DNA from: Aegilops tauschii subsp. strangulata
Lineage: Eukaryota; Streptophyta; Magnoliopsida; Poales; Poaceae
DNA: 64,000 bases
NCBI RefSeq assembly: GCF_002575655.3
Contig: NC_053035.3
Location: 95,257,322-95,321,321, forward strand
Reading direction: 5' to 3'
Shown: positions 1-12,159 of the stretch, piece after piece
Numbering within the stretch: position 1 is the first letter of the stretch
How the letters are laid out: the number at the start of each line of letters is the position of its first letter
Program-made: the position numbers and the translations under genes
The notes under the pieces: model-generated
What the model was told of the DNA's origin: nothing
The model's input: the letters and a program-made list of their open reading frames with translations, nothing else
The model's database searches: none

Positions 1-3
1 AGT

Positions 4-267
4 ATGTCTATTATTCTTGGAAGACCCTTTTTGAATACTGCAGGGGTTGTTATTGATTGCAACAAAGGCAATGTCACTTTTCATGTTAATGGTAATGAGC
101 ATATGGTACACTTTCGGAGGAAACAACCTCAAGTTCATAGTATCAACTCTATTGGAAAAAGTCCGTCCATTATTTTTGGAGGTTTTGAATTTCCTCTTCC
201 TACTGTCAAAAAGAGATATGATATTCTTATTATTGGGGACGTGCATATCCCCGTTGAGGTAACATAG
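4..267 (+). CDS. Retropepsin C-terminal fragment of Gypsy polyprotein (partial)
   Basis: An 87-codon open frame that probably continues upstream of the window. The start shows the ILGRPFL motif, the conserved C-terminal hydrophobic-Gly-Arg segment of the retroviral-type aspartic protease of Gypsy elements. It is followed by a beta-rich stretch (VVIDCNKGNVTFHVNG) typical of the same domain. The frame stops at TAG (265-267), before any reverse transcriptase, so in this element the protease frame is not joined to a downstream pol in the usual way. The catalytic DTG lies upstream of the window and cannot be checked. Confidence 0.7.
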   Translation: MSIILGRPFLNTAGVVIDCNKGNVTFHVNGNEHMVHFRRKQPQVHSINSIGKSPSIIFGGFEFPLPTVKKRYDILIIGDVHIPVEVT

Positions 268-1046
268 TGTCATTCGAAATTTCTCCGGTTCCATGTTATT
301 CGGAATGAGTTTGTTAACAAGACTTGATCAACCTTGTTAGTGGATTCCTTTTGATGAACATGAGATGGATGAAGTTAGAAAGCACAACCTTCTGTACCCT
401 CCTTTTATTTTCTGTTATTTAGGTAAAATAAAGTAAAAATAGTATTTTCTGTGTGTTTTTTGAATTATCCGTGCAATAAAAAATATCCCGAAAATAAAAG
501 TTCTCCAAATGCCTCGAAATTAAAATATGATTTTTTTCTGGAATATTTGAGAATATATGGCACTGAGAACACATCAGGGGGAGCAAGCACCTGGCCGCGA
601 GGGTCCAGGGCGCGCCCACCCCCTGGGCGCGCCCCCTGCCTCGTGGGCCCATGGTGGCTCCCCTCCACTTATTCCTACACCCACACACTCCTTCTTCCTC
701 CCAAAAAAATCACCAACCAGCTCAAGCACGAGTTCTAGCTCATTTTGCTGCGATTTTCGATCTCCTAGCTCAAAGCACCTCTCACAAAACTGCTTTGGGG
801 GATTGTTCCTTGGTATGTGACTCCTCCAATGGTCCAATTAGTTTTTGTTCTAGTGCTTTATTCATTGCAAATTTGTGCTGCCTAGGTGACCATGTTCTTG
901 AGCTTGCATGTCAAATTTATATGGTTCCAAGTAGTTCTAATGCATGATATAGTCTCTAGGCACTTGTGGGAGTAGTTGCTATCAATTTTGTTGAGTTTGG
1001 TTCACTTTTACTTGAAGTTACTAAAAAATTCAGAAATTTTCAGAAA
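268..1046 (+). promoter_or_regulatory. Leader with LTR-like promoter module inside the Athila-type element
   Basis: There is no convincing gene here. The part from about 430 to 760 resembles the U3/R part of this element's own LTR (about 4320-4520). Both hold 'aaaagttctc', a CCAGGGGG-type block, and the same 20 bases at 631-650 and 4457-4476, in the same order. The module is followed by a GC-rich leader in front of the ORF at 1047, which fits a second, internal promoter for that ORF. The role is inferred; the similarity is seen directly. Confidence 0.45.
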
Positions 1047-2142
1047 ATGATGAAGAGATTTTTGAGGGGCTCTTCGAGCCGAAACTCGAAGGATAAGCAA
1101 AGTGAAGAAGAAGAGAGGCCCAAATATAATCTGCCTCGCACCGCGGAAGTTCGGTCGTGTGAATGGCCTTGTGATGATTTCTTGAGAGCAGCCGGGATTT
1201 ATGATGATTTTTATGAATTGGCTGAGAATGCAGGCCTCACCGACTTCCTCCGCGACCAACGCGAACAGTATCTCTTACTCACTAATACCTTTGTGCAAAA
1301 TTTTCATTTCCATTCTAGGAGGTCACCACCTACGGTGGATTTTTATTTATATGATGAGTATAAGGAGATGACCCTTCGTGAATTCTGTGAGGTTTGCAAG
1401 TTACCTTTTCCGGGTTTCATAGAGGAACCACATCGTAACGATGTGGAGGGGTTTATTGATACAATTGCTGTAGGGGAAACGAGGAAGGTTTCCGATGCAC
1501 GAATCACTAGCATACACTTTCCTGTTCTACGTTACTTTGCTATATTTGCTAGTAGGTGCTTAATTGGTCACGGAAACTGTGGAAACCTGAGTGTCCCTGA
1601 TATTATTATTTTGTTCCATGCCTTGTTTCATGATGACACATTTAGTATGGGCGCTATTGTTGCAAAGCGGTTAAATCTTAACCATACTAAGGGCCCTATC
1701 TTGGGAGGCATCTTCGCCTCGCGCCTCGCTGCATACTATAACATACCTATTAGGCATTATGAGAAAGAAGGAAAATTGTTGCCTACTTTTTCTAGACTAT
1801 AAGAGTATGGTAGTGCATGATTTTATTGTTAAGAATAGGGAAAGGACGATTAAATACAAACTGTTATTTGATAAGAATCACCCTGAGACTATTACCTTGC
1901 CTGCTCCTTCCTTGTTTGATTTATCTGCAGGCAAGTATCTCGTTCCGCTGGCGGCCATCCACGCCTACCGGAACCCTACATCAGCTACAGAGCCAAAGCC
2001 GAAACCACAATTTGATCCTCCACGACAGTCTGATTACCAGTGGGATCCGGAGGTGATTGCCAACCAGTGGCAATCCGAGGCTTCATCTCAGTACGACCCC
2101 AGCTACAGCTTTGGATATCCGCCAGGCCAGCCGTGGCAATAG
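1047..2142 (+). pseudogene. Athila ORF1-like protein, one frameshift
   Basis: The frame starts at ATG 1047 (or 1050) with a short basic, Ser-rich N-terminus (residues about 1-35). It continues into a region typical of the plant Athila ORF-1 family, with the stretches FYLYDEYKEMTLREFCEV and LNHTKGPILGGIFASRLA. The first frame stops near 1800; the homologous reading continues in another frame (KSMVVHDFIVKN) to the TAG at 2142. That is a single small indel at about 1785-1800. The C-terminus is rich in Pro, Gln, Tyr and Ser. Function is unknown for the family; it lies where an env-like third ORF would be in Athila elements. The element is therefore not coding-competent for this product. Confidence 0.65.
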
Positions 2143-4183
2143 ACCAACTTAGGCCAAAAGCCAAAGCTTGGGGGAGTACGTATCTCTCACCGACATTACA
2201 TTCATATTCCCACACTCATTGCTAGATGTCGGTGCTCATACTTTTTCACTGTAATATCCATGCTAGTTTATTTTCTTTTTCTTGCTTTCTTCTTGTGTGT
2301 TTGGAAAACCTTAAGAAACCAAAAAAATTAGTTGTAGCGTTTAGCTAGTTTACTTTCTTGCTTGTAGTAGTAGTAATTAAAATAAAACCCAAAAACATAT
2401 TTCATGTTCTTCTTTTGCTTGTTGGGAGCTTTCCCGTGTAAATAGTTTTATTTCTTTTCTTTTCTTTGGGGGTCGATAGGAGAAGACCATAATGAAAATG
2501 TTGAAGTGGCTCTTATATGAATTATTGTTGATTTAACCAAGAGCCCATATTGCCTTGTCTTCTCCCGTTTATTGAATGCTCGCAGATTCCAACTTAGTCC
2601 AATGCACGTGCACTATTATTATTATTCACATCATTCGGCCGTGCAAGTGAAAGGCAATTATGACGATCTATGATGGACTGATTGAGATGAGAGAAGCTGG
2701 TATGAACTCGACCTCTCTTGTTTTTGTAAATATGATTAGTTCATCGTTCCTGATCAGCCTATTATGACTAAACATGTTTGCAATGACAATTAGAGATTAT
2801 AGTTACTTATGCCATGCTTAATTAGCTAGGAGCTTATAATGGTTTACCCTGCGTGCCAACATGCTATTAAAATGGTTGTGATGTGGTATGATGGGGTGGT
2901 ATCCTCCTTTGAATGATTCAAGTGACTTGACTTGGCACATGTTCATTCATGTAGTTGAAACAAATCAACATAGCCTTCACGATATTTATGTTCATGGTGG
3001 ATTATATCCTACTCATGCTTGCACTCAATGTTCATTAATTTTAATGCATGTTCATGACTGTTGCGCTCTCTAGTTGGTCGCTTCCCAGTCTTTTGCTAGC
3101 CTTCACTTGTACTAAGCGAGAATACTGCTTGTGCATCCAATTCCTTAAACCCCAAAGTTATGCCATATGAGTCCACTATACCTTCCCATATGCGGTATCT
3201 ACCTGCCGTTCCAAGTAAATTTGTATGTGCCAAACTCTAAACCTTCAAATGAAATTCTGTTTTGTATGCTTGAATAGCTCATGTATCAACTAGGGTTGTC
3301 CGTATCTTCCCGGTTAGGCGGGTTATTCTCAAGAGGAGTGGACTCCGCTCCTCACTCACGAGAAAATGGCTGGTCACCGGGATGCCCAGTCCCATGCTTT
3401 ATGCAAATCAAATCAAAATAATTGCAAACAAAACTCCCCTGGGACTGTTGTTCGTTGGAGGCACTCGTTGTTTCGAGCAAGCCATGGATTGATGTTTGTT
3501 GGTGGAGGGGGAGTATAAACTTTACCATTCTGTTTGGGAACCGCCTATAATGTGTGTAGCATGGAAGATATCGCCATCTCTTGGTTGTTATGTTGACAAT
3601 GAAAGTATACCGCTCAAAATATTATTTATCTCTATTTCAAAACCGAGCTCTGGCACCTCTACAAATCCCTGCTTCCCTCTGCGAAGGGCCTATCTATTTA
3701 CTTTTATGTTGAGTCGTCACCCTCTTATTAAAAGGCACCAGCTGGAGAGCACCGCTGTCATTTGCATCCATTACTGTTAATTTATATTGGGTGTGACTAT
3801 GATTGGATCTCTTTTAACATGAATTACAATGTCTAGTCAGTCCTTGTCTTTAAAGGTGCTCTGCATTTATGTTTTGCGGTCTCGGAAAGGGCTAGCGAGA
3901 TACCATCTTGTTATATCATATTATGATTGTTTTGAGAAAGTGTTGTCATCCGAGATTTATTATTATGGCTCGCTAGTTGATTATGCCATTGATATGAGTA
4001 AACATGAGACCTAAGAGTTATTGTGAATATGGTTAGTTCATAATCTTTGTTGAAAACTTGAATGTTGGTTTTACATATTTACAACAACAAGAGGAAACAG
4101 AGTTTGTAAAAGTTTTTCTTTATCACTTTCAGTTTATCAACTGAATTGCTTGAGGACAAGCAAAGGTTTAAGCTTGGGGGAGT
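2143..4183 (+). other. Long 3' untranslated region of the Athila-type element, with polypurine tract
   Basis: Two kilobases without a convincing reading frame; the 60-94 codon frames here are chance. Such long AT-rich 3' regions are usual in Athila-lineage elements. The last bases (about 4169-4183, AAGCTTGGGGGAG) form the purine-rich primer site for plus-strand synthesis, directly against the LTR start TGATACG at 4184. The same CTTGGGGGAG motif also occurs at 2167-2176, just after the ORF. Confidence 0.6.
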
Positions 4184-5588
4184 TGATACGTCTCCGTCGT
4201 ATCTACTTTTCCAAACACTTTTGCCCTTGTTTTGGACTCTAACTTGCATGATTTGAATGGAACTAACCCGGACTGACGCTGTTTTCAGCAGAATTGCCAT
4301 GGTGTTATCTTTGTGCAAAAACAAAAGTTCTCGGAATGACCTGAAACTTCACGGAGATTATTTTTGGAAATAATAAAAAATACTGGCGAAAGAATCAAGG
4401 CCAGGGGGCCCACACCCTTTCCACGAGGGTGGGGGACGCGCCTGCCCCCTGGGCGTGCCCCCTGCCTCGTGGGCCCCCTGGAGCTCCACCGACCTCAACT
4501 CCAACTCCATATATTCATGTTCGGGAAGAAAAAAAATGAGAGAGAAAGATTCATCGCGTTTTACGATACGGAGCCGCCGCCAAGCCCTAAACTCTCTTGG
4601 GAGGGCTGATCTGGAGCCCGTTCGGGGCTCCGGAGAGGGGAATCCGTCGCCGCCGTCATCATCAACCATCCTCCATCACCAATTTCATGACGCTCACCGC
4701 CGTGCGTGAGTAATTTCATCATAGGCTTGCTGGACGGTGATGGGTTGGATGAGATTTATCATGTAATCGAGTTAGTTTTGTTAGGGTTTGATCCCTAGTA
4801 TCCACTATGTTCTGAGATTGATGTTGCTATGACTTTGCTATGCTTAATGCTTGTCACTAGGGCCCGAGTGCCATGATTTCAGATCTGAACCTATTATGTT
4901 TTCATGAATATATGTGAGTTCTTGATCCTATCTTGCAAGTCTATAGTCACCTACTATGTGTTATGATCCGGCAACCCCGAAGTGACAATAATCGGGACCA
5001 CTCCCGGTGATGACCATAGTTTGAGGAGTTCATGTATTCACTATGTGTTAATGCTTTGGTCCGGTACTCTATTAAAAGGAGGCCTTAATATCCCTTAGTT
5101 TCCAATAGGACCCCGCTGCCACGGGAGGGTAGGACAAAAGATGTCATGCAAGTTCTTTTCCATAAGCACGTATGACTATATTTGGAATACATGCCTACAT
5201 TACATTGATGAATTGGAGCTAGTTCTGTGTCACCCTATGTTATGATTGTTACATGATGAACCGCATACGGCATAATTCTCCATCACCGATCCAATGCCTA
5301 CGAGCTTTTCACATATTGTTCTCCGCTTATTTACTTTTCTGTTGCTACTGTTACAATCACTACAAAACCCAAAAATATTACTTTTGCTACCGTTACCGTT
5401 ACTTCCATACTACTTTGCTACTAAATACTTTGTTGCAGATACTAAGTTATCCAGGTGTGGTTGAATTGACAACTCAACTGCTAATACTTTAGAATATTCT
5501 TTGGCTCCCCTTGTGTCGAATCAATAAATTTGGGTTGAATACTCTACCCTCGAAAACTGTTGCGATCCCCTATACTTGTGGGTTATCA
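4184..5588 (+). repeat. 3' LTR of the Athila-type element
   Basis: The LTR is 1405 bp, starting TGATACGTCTCC after the polypurine tract and ending GGGTTATCA, so it has the canonical TG...CA ends. The U3 part contains the GC-rich block near 4400-4480 that is duplicated in the internal leader. The R/U5 part is AT-rich. No gene lies in it. Confidence 0.85.
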
Positions 5589-5627
5589 ATGTGAACTCTG
5601 CTTTTTCTTTCTTTTTTTTACTTGCAG

Positions 5628-6217
5628 GTCCTGTTCCCCATGTTCCAGGAACTTGCACCACACGACCCACACGACAAGTGTGGTCACCACTACGCGATTT
5701 GCCTTGACCTCAGTAACCAACGATTTGGGGTGCTTGATTCAGTGCGTTCAGAAGCTGCTAAAGACCTTACTACGCATGCTGAATACTTCATCAACAACCT
5801 CAAAGAGACATGGAACCGTCTCTACGAAAACTCAAAGGTCCAGACCAGACATTTTCCAATCGAGTACGTTGCGACTACGAAGCAAGGAAACGGGTAATTA
5901 CTATCTTTTTTCATGTGTCCTCTACACCAATGCTAACCCTCGTGCCACATCTTTCATTGAAGTTTATGATTTCTTCTCTGTTTTCTTGAGTTCACCTGAT
6001 TCTTTTGTTTTATAGGCACAACTGTGGCTTTCACACGTTGGAATACCTTGCTAAGTGGGAAGGTCGACGGGTCCCTGTCGTCACAGCTGCAATGGTCGTC
6101 GAGCTCCACAAAATTTACACACGGAACTGGTTGATGAACCAAGATTTCAACACATGGTCCAACGCACGAGAGTTTATAGAGGAAGCTGTCAAGAAAGCCA
6201 CCAAGAAGTACAAGTGA
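5628..6217 (+). CDS. Ulp1-type (C48) cysteine protease, last two exons, MULE-borne
   Basis: Two exons are visible. Exon A is 5628-5893, after acceptor cttgcag and before donor GTAATT. Exon B is 6016-6217, after acceptor ttatag, ending TGA. The junction restores a Gly codon and gives KQGNG-HNCGF. The protein has the Ulp1/SENP catalytic order: His in HYAICLDL, Asp in GVLDSV, Cys in HNCGF. All three residues are present. Proteases of this family cleave SUMO or ubiquitin-like modifiers; plant MULEs of the Kaonashi type carry such genes. Earlier exons are upstream, cut off by the Athila-type element that lies in the preceding intron. The gene is convergent with the FAR1/MULE transposase at 15.8-20.5 kb and would be in the same element once Angela is removed. 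Whether it is expressed cannot be seen. Confidence 0.75.
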
Positions 6218-6440
6218 TCACGTGGTGCTCCATACCGAACGCCTACCTTACATTTTGTTGCTGAGGAATGTAAGGTATTACCTTGTTCTTTCAAAACTAT
6301 GTCCGTGTAATATGCTACGACTGCATCTTCCTGTAGCCTAGTATATAGTGGTGGCGAGTGAGCGACAGTTGAAAAGTTTGTAATATATGTGTGGATGTGA
6401 ACCTACTTAGGTGTGACAGCAGATACATTTGTGTGTTTTC
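6218..6440 (+). other. 3' flank of the Ulp1 gene
   Basis: Downstream sequence of the Ulp1 gene, presumably its 3' UTR. It ends in the left copy of the TTTTC target duplication (6436-6440) of the Angela element. Confidence 0.5.
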
Positions 6441-8150
6441 TGTTGGGGATCGTAGCATAATTTTTATTTTTCCTACGCTCACCAAGATCCATCTATGGAG
6501 TATACTAGCAACGAGGGGAAAGGAGTGCATCTACATACCCTTGTAGATCGCGAGCGGAAGCGTTCCAATGAACGTGGATGACGGAGTCGTACTTGCCGTG
6601 ATTCAAATCACCGATGACCGAGTGCCGAACGGACGGCACCTCCGCGTTCAACACACGTACGGTGCAGCGACGTCTCCTCCTTCTTGATCCAGCAAGGGGG
6701 GAGGAGAGGTTGATGGAGATCCAGCAGCACGACGGCGTGGTGGTGGATGTAGCGGGATGTCGGCAGGGCTTCGCCGAGCTTCTGCGAGAGAGAGAGAGGT
6801 GTAGCAGGGGAGGAGGGAGGCGCCCAAGGCTGTAATGTTGCTGCCCTCCCTCCCCCCCTTTATATAGGCCCCCTGGGAGGGGGGGCGCCGGCCACAACCC
6901 ATCTAGAGGGGGGGCGGCGGCCAAGGGGGGAGACTTGCCCCCCAAGGCAAGTGGGGCGCCCCCCCACCCTAGAGTTTCCAACCCTAGGCGCAGGGGGAGG
7001 CCCATGGGGGGCGCCCCAGCCCACTAAGGGCTGGTTGCCCTCCCACTTCAGCCCATGGGGCCCTCCGGGATAGGTGGCCCCACCCGGTGGACCCCCGGGA
7101 CCCTTCCGGTGGTCCCGGTACAATATCGATAACCCCCGAAACTTTCCCGGTGGCCGAAACTTGACTTCCTATATATAATTCTTCACCTCCGGACCATTCC
7201 GGAACTCCTCGTGACGTCCGGGATCTCATCCGGGACTCCGAACAACTTTCAGGTTTCCGCATACTCATATCTCTACAACCCTAGCGTCACCGAACCTTAA
7301 GTGTGTAGACCCTACGGGTTCGGGAGACATGCAGACATGACCGAGACGCCTCTCCGGTCAATAACCAACAGCGGGATCTGGATACCCATGTTGGCTCCCA
7401 CATGTTCCACGATGATCTCATCGGATGAACCACGATGTCGAGGATTCAATCAATCCCGTATACAATTCCCTTTATCAATCGGTATGTTACTTGCCCGAGA
7501 TTCGATCGTCGGTATCCCAATACCTTGTTCAATCACGTTACCGGCAAGTCTCTTTACTCGTACCGTAATGCATGATCCCGTGACTAATGCCTTAGTCACA
7601 TTGAGCTCATTATGATGATGCATTACCGAGTGGGCCCAGAGATACCTCTCCGTCACACGGAGTGACAAATCCCAGTCTTGATCCGTGCCAACCCAACAGA
7701 TACTTTCGGAGATACCCGTAATGCACCTTTATAGTCACCCAGTTACGTTGTGGCGTTTGGCACACCCAAAGTACTCCTACGGTATCCGGGAGTTGCACGA
7801 TCTCATGGTCTAAGGAATAGATACTTGACATTGGAAAAGCTCTAGCAAACGAAACTACACGATCTTTTATGCTATGCTTAGGACTGGGTCTTGTCCATCA
7901 CATCATTCTCCTAATGATGTGATCCCGTTATCAATGACATCCAATGTCCATAGTCAGGAAACCATGACTATCTGTTGATCAACGAGCTAGTCAACTAGAG
8001 GCTTACTAGGGACACGTTGTGGTCTATATATTCACACATGTATTACGATTTCGGGATAACACAATTATAGCATGAACAATAGACAATTACCATGAACAAA
8101 GAAATATAGTAATAACCATTTATTATTGCCTCTAGGGCATATTTCCAACA
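6441..8150 (-). repeat. Angela 3' LTR
   Basis: In plus orientation it runs from TGTTGGGGATCG to TTTCCAACA. It is directly followed at 8151 by GTCTCCCACTTGCAC, the complement of the polypurine tract. The U3 region includes a GC-rich promoter-proximal part with a TATATA-like box (about 6860). Open frames inside it are chance. Confidence 0.93.
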
Positions 8151-8182
8151 GTCTCCCACTTGCACTAGAGTCAATAATCTAG

Positions 8183-10873
8183 TTACATTGTGATGAATCG
8201 AACACCCATTGCGTCCTGGTGTTGATCATGTTTTGCCCTAGGGAGAGGTTTAGTCAACGGATCTGCTACATTCAGGTCCGTATGTACTTTACAAATATCT
8301 ATGTCTCCATTTTGAACACTTTCACGAATGGAGTTGAAGCGACGCTTGATATGCCTGGTCTTCCTGTGAAACCTGGGCTCCTTCGCAAGGGCAATAGCTC
8401 CAGTGTTGTCACAGAAGAGAGTCATCGGGCCCGACGCATTGGGAATCACCCCTAGGTCGGTAATGAACTCCTTCATCCAGACTGCTTCCTGTGCTGCCTC
8501 CGAGGCTGCCATGTACTCCGCTTCACATGTAGATCCCGCCACGACGCTTTGCTTGAAACTGCACCAGCTTACTGCTCCTCCATTCAAAATATACACGTAT
8601 CCGGTTTGTGACTTCGAGTCATCCAGATCTGTGTCGAAGCTAGCGTCGACGTAACCCTTTACGACGAGCTCTTCGTCACCTCCATAAACGAGAAACATAT
8701 CCTTAGTCCTCTTCAGGTACTTCAGGATATTCTTGACCGCTGTCCAGTGTTCCATGCCGGGATTACTTTGGTACCTTCCTACCAAACTTACGGCAAGGTT
8801 TACATCAGGTCTGGTACACAGCATGGCATACATAATAGACCCTATGGCTGAGGCATAGGGGATGACACTCATCTTTTCTATATCTTCCGCCGTGGTCGGG
8901 CATTGAGCCGTGCTCAATTGCACACCTTGCAATACAGGCAAGAACCCCTTCTTGGACTGATCCATATTGAACTTCTTCAATATCTTGTCAAGGTATGTAC
9001 TCTGTGAAAGACCAATGAGGCGTCTCGATCTATCTCTATAGATCTTGATGCCTAATATATAAGCAGCTTCTCCAAGGTCCTTCATTGAAAAACACTTATT
9101 CAAATAGGCCTTTATACTTTCCAAGAATTCTATATCATTTCCCATCAATAGTATGTCATCCACATATAATATGAGAAATGCTACAGAGCTCCCACTCACT
9201 TTCTTGTAAACACAGGCTTCTCCATAAGTCTATGTAAATCCAAACGCTTTGATCATCTCATCAAAGCGAATGTTCCAACTCCGAGATGCTTGCACCAGCC
9301 CATAGATTGAGCGCTGGAGCTTGCATACTTTGTTAGCATTATTAGGATCGACAAAACCTTCTGGCTGCATCATATACAACTCTTCCTTAAGGAAGCCGCT
9401 AAGGAATGCCGTTTTGACGTCCATCTGCCATATCTCATAATCATGGTATGCGGCAATTGCTAACATGATTCGGACGGACTTCAGCTTCGCTACGGGTGAG
9501 AAAGTCTCATCGTAGTCAACCCCTTGAACTTGTCGATAACCCTTAGCGACAAGTCGAGCCTTATAGATGGTCACATTACCATCCGCGTCTGTCTTCTTCT
9601 TAAAGATCCATTTGTTTTCTATGGCTCGCCGATCATCGGGCAAGTCATTCAAAGTCCATACTTCGTTTTCATACATGGATCCTATCTCGTATTTCATGGC
9701 TTCTAGCCATTTGTCGGAATCCGGGCCCGCCATCGCTTCTTCATAGTTCAAAGGTTCACCGTTGTCTAACAACATGATTTCCAGGACAGGGTTGCCGTAC
9801 CACTCTGGTGCGGAACGTGTCCTTGTGGACCTACGAAGTTCAGTAGTAACTTGATCCGAAGCTTCATGATCATCATCATTATCTTCCTCCCCAGTCGGTG
9901 TAGGCACCACACGAACATTTTCCCGCACTGCGCTACTTTCCGGCGTGGAAGGGGTGACTATCACCTCATCAAGTTCCACTTTCCTCCCACTCAATTCTTT
10001 CGAGAGAAACTCCTTCTCCAGAAAGGACCCGTTCTTGGCAACGAAGATCTTGCCTTCGGATCTGAGGTAGAAGGTATACCCAATAGTTTCCTTAGGGTAT
10101 CCTATGAAGACGCATTTCTCCGACTTGGGTTCGAGCTTTTCAGGTTGAAGTTTCTTGACATAAGCATCGCATCCCCAAACTTTTAGAAACGACAGCTTAG
10201 GTTTCTTCCCAAACCATAATTCATACGGTGTCGTCTCAACGGATTTCGACGGAGCCCTATTTAAAGTGAATGCGGCAGTCTCTAAAGCATAGCCCCAAAA
10301 TGAGGGTGGTAAATCGGTAAGAGACATCATAGATCGCACCATATCCAATAGAGTGCGATTACGACATTCGGACACACCGTTTCTCTGAGGTGTTCCAGGC
10401 GGCGTGAGTTGTGAAACTATTCCACATTTCCTTAAGTGTGTACCAAACTCGTGACTTAAATATTCTCCACCACGATCTGATCGTAAGAATTTTATTTTCC
10501 TGTCACGTTGATTCTCAACCTCACTCTGAAATTCCTTGAACTTTTCAAAGGTTTCAGACTTGTGTTTCATTAGGTAGACATACCCATATCTACTTAAATC
10601 ATCAGTGAGGGTGAGAACATAACGATATCCTCCGCGAGCCTCAACACTCATTGGACCGCACACATCGGTATGTATGATTTCCAATAAGTTGGTTGCTCCC
10701 TCCATTGTTCCGGAGAACGGAGTCTTGGTCATCTTACCCATGAGGCATGGTTCGCACGTGTCAAATGATTCGTAATCAAGAGACTCCAAAAGTCCATATG
10801 CATGGAGCTTCTTCATGCGCTTGACACCAATGTGACCAAGGCGGCAGTGCCACAAGTATGTGGGACTATCCAA
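8183..10873 (-). pseudogene. Copia pol: integrase, reverse transcriptase, RNase H (two breaks)
   Basis: Read on the minus strand. From 10873 there is the GAG-pre-integrase domain (WHCRLGHIGV), then the integrase core with its DDE residues (HTDVCGP, TDDLSRYGY, RNGVSE), then the reverse transcriptase. The frame breaks at a TAG near 9230 and resumes at 9199 with the catalytic LYVDD (ILYVDDILLMG). RNase H then follows, with CDNTGAIALAKEP and the terminal HTDLNVADPLTKPL. Domain order INT-RT-RH is diagnostic of Copia. A further 1-bp shift near 10870 separates it from the gag/protease frame. Function in the family is integration and reverse transcription; this copy would need complementation. Confidence 0.9.
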
Positions 10874-12159
10874 CTTTACATCTTTTGGTATTCACACTAT
10901 GAATATGTGTAACATCACGTTCGAGATTCATCAAGAATAAACCATTAACCAGCGGGGCATGACCATAAAACATATCTCTCATATAAATAGAACAACCATT
11001 ATTCTCGGATTTAAATGAGTAGCCATCTCGAATTAAACGAGATCTAGATACAATGTTCATGCTCAAAGCTGGCACTAAATAACAATTATTGAGGTTTAAA
11101 ACTAATCCCGTAGGTAGATGCAGAGGTAGCGTGCCGACGGCGATCACATCAACCTTGGAACCATTCCTGACGTGCATCGTCACCTCGTCCTTCGCCAGTC
11201 TCCGTTTATTCCATAGTTCCTGTTTTGAGTTACAAATATGAGCAACCGCACCGGTATCAAATACCCAGGAGCTACTACGAGTACTGGTAAGGTACACATC
11301 AATTACATGTATATCACATATACCTTTGGTGTTGCCGGCCTTCTTGTCCGCTAAGTATTTGGGGCAGTTCCGCTTCCAGTGACCACTTCCCTTGCAATAA
11401 AAGCACTCAGTCTCAGGCTTGGGTCCATTCTTCGACTTCTTCCCAGTAACTGGCTTACCGGGCGCGGCAACTCCCTTGTCGTCCTTCTTGAAGTTCTTCT
11501 TACCCTTGCCCTTCTTGAACTTAGTGGTTTTATTCACCAACAACACTTGATGTTCTTCTCTGATCTCCACCTCCGCTGATTTCAGCATTGAATATACCTC
11601 GGGAATGGTCTTTTCCATCCCCTGCATATTGAAGTTCATCACAAAGCTCTTGTAGCTTGGTGGAAGCGACTGAAGGATTCTGTCAATGACCGCATCATCC
11701 GGGAGATTAACTCCCAGCTAAGACAAGCGGTTGTGCAACCCAGACATTCTGAGTATGTGCTCACTAACAGAACTATTCTCCTCCATTTTACAGCTGAAGA
11801 ACTTGTCGGAGACTTCATATCTCTCGACCCGGGCATGAGCTTGGAAAACCATTTTCAGCTCCTCGAACATCTCATATGCTCCATGTTTCTCAAAACGTTT
11901 TTGGAGACCCGGTTCTAAGCTGTAAAGCATGCCGCACTGAACGAGGGAGTAATCATCAGCACGCTGCTGCCAAGCGTTCATAACGTCTTGGTTCTCTGGG
12001 ATTGGTGCTTCACCTAGCGGTGCTTCTAGGACATAATCTTTTCTTGGCTGCTATGAGGATGATCCTCAGGTTCCGGAGCCAGTCCGTATAGTTGGTGCCA
12101 TCATCTTTCAGCTTGGTTTTCTCTAGGAACGCGTTGAAATTGAGGACAACATGGGCCAT
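10866..12159 (-). pseudogene. Copia gag and protease region (frameshift plus stop)
   Basis: Gag begins at the ATG at 12159 on the minus strand, 1.3 kb after the primer-binding site. A small indel near 12045 breaks the frame, which resumes at about 11981 (QRADDYSLVQCGML). A TAG occurs near 11717, and the frame then continues to 10866. The C-terminal part has a basic Lys-rich stretch, a zinc knuckle (CFYCKGSGHWKRNC, complete CCHC) and the aspartic protease site (WVFDTGAVAHICNS). The product would form the retrotransposon particle and process it. Confidence 0.85.

Larger units (their letters stand above)
1..5588 (+). mobile_element. Athila-lineage Gypsy LTR retrotransposon, 3' part
   Basis: The window opens inside a Gypsy element whose 5' LTR, gag and most of pol lie upstream. 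Visible in order are the end of a protease domain, a leader, an Athila ORF1-like frame, a long 3' untranslated region, a polypurine tract and the 3' LTR. The LTR start TGATACGTCTCC is shared by the Triticeae families Sabrina and WHAM; I cannot separate these by eye. The element ends at 5588 and the next bases (atgtg, 5589-5593) should be one half of its 5-bp target duplication; the other half is outside the window. The insertion is in an intron of the Ulp1 gene that resumes at 5628. Confidence 0.85.
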
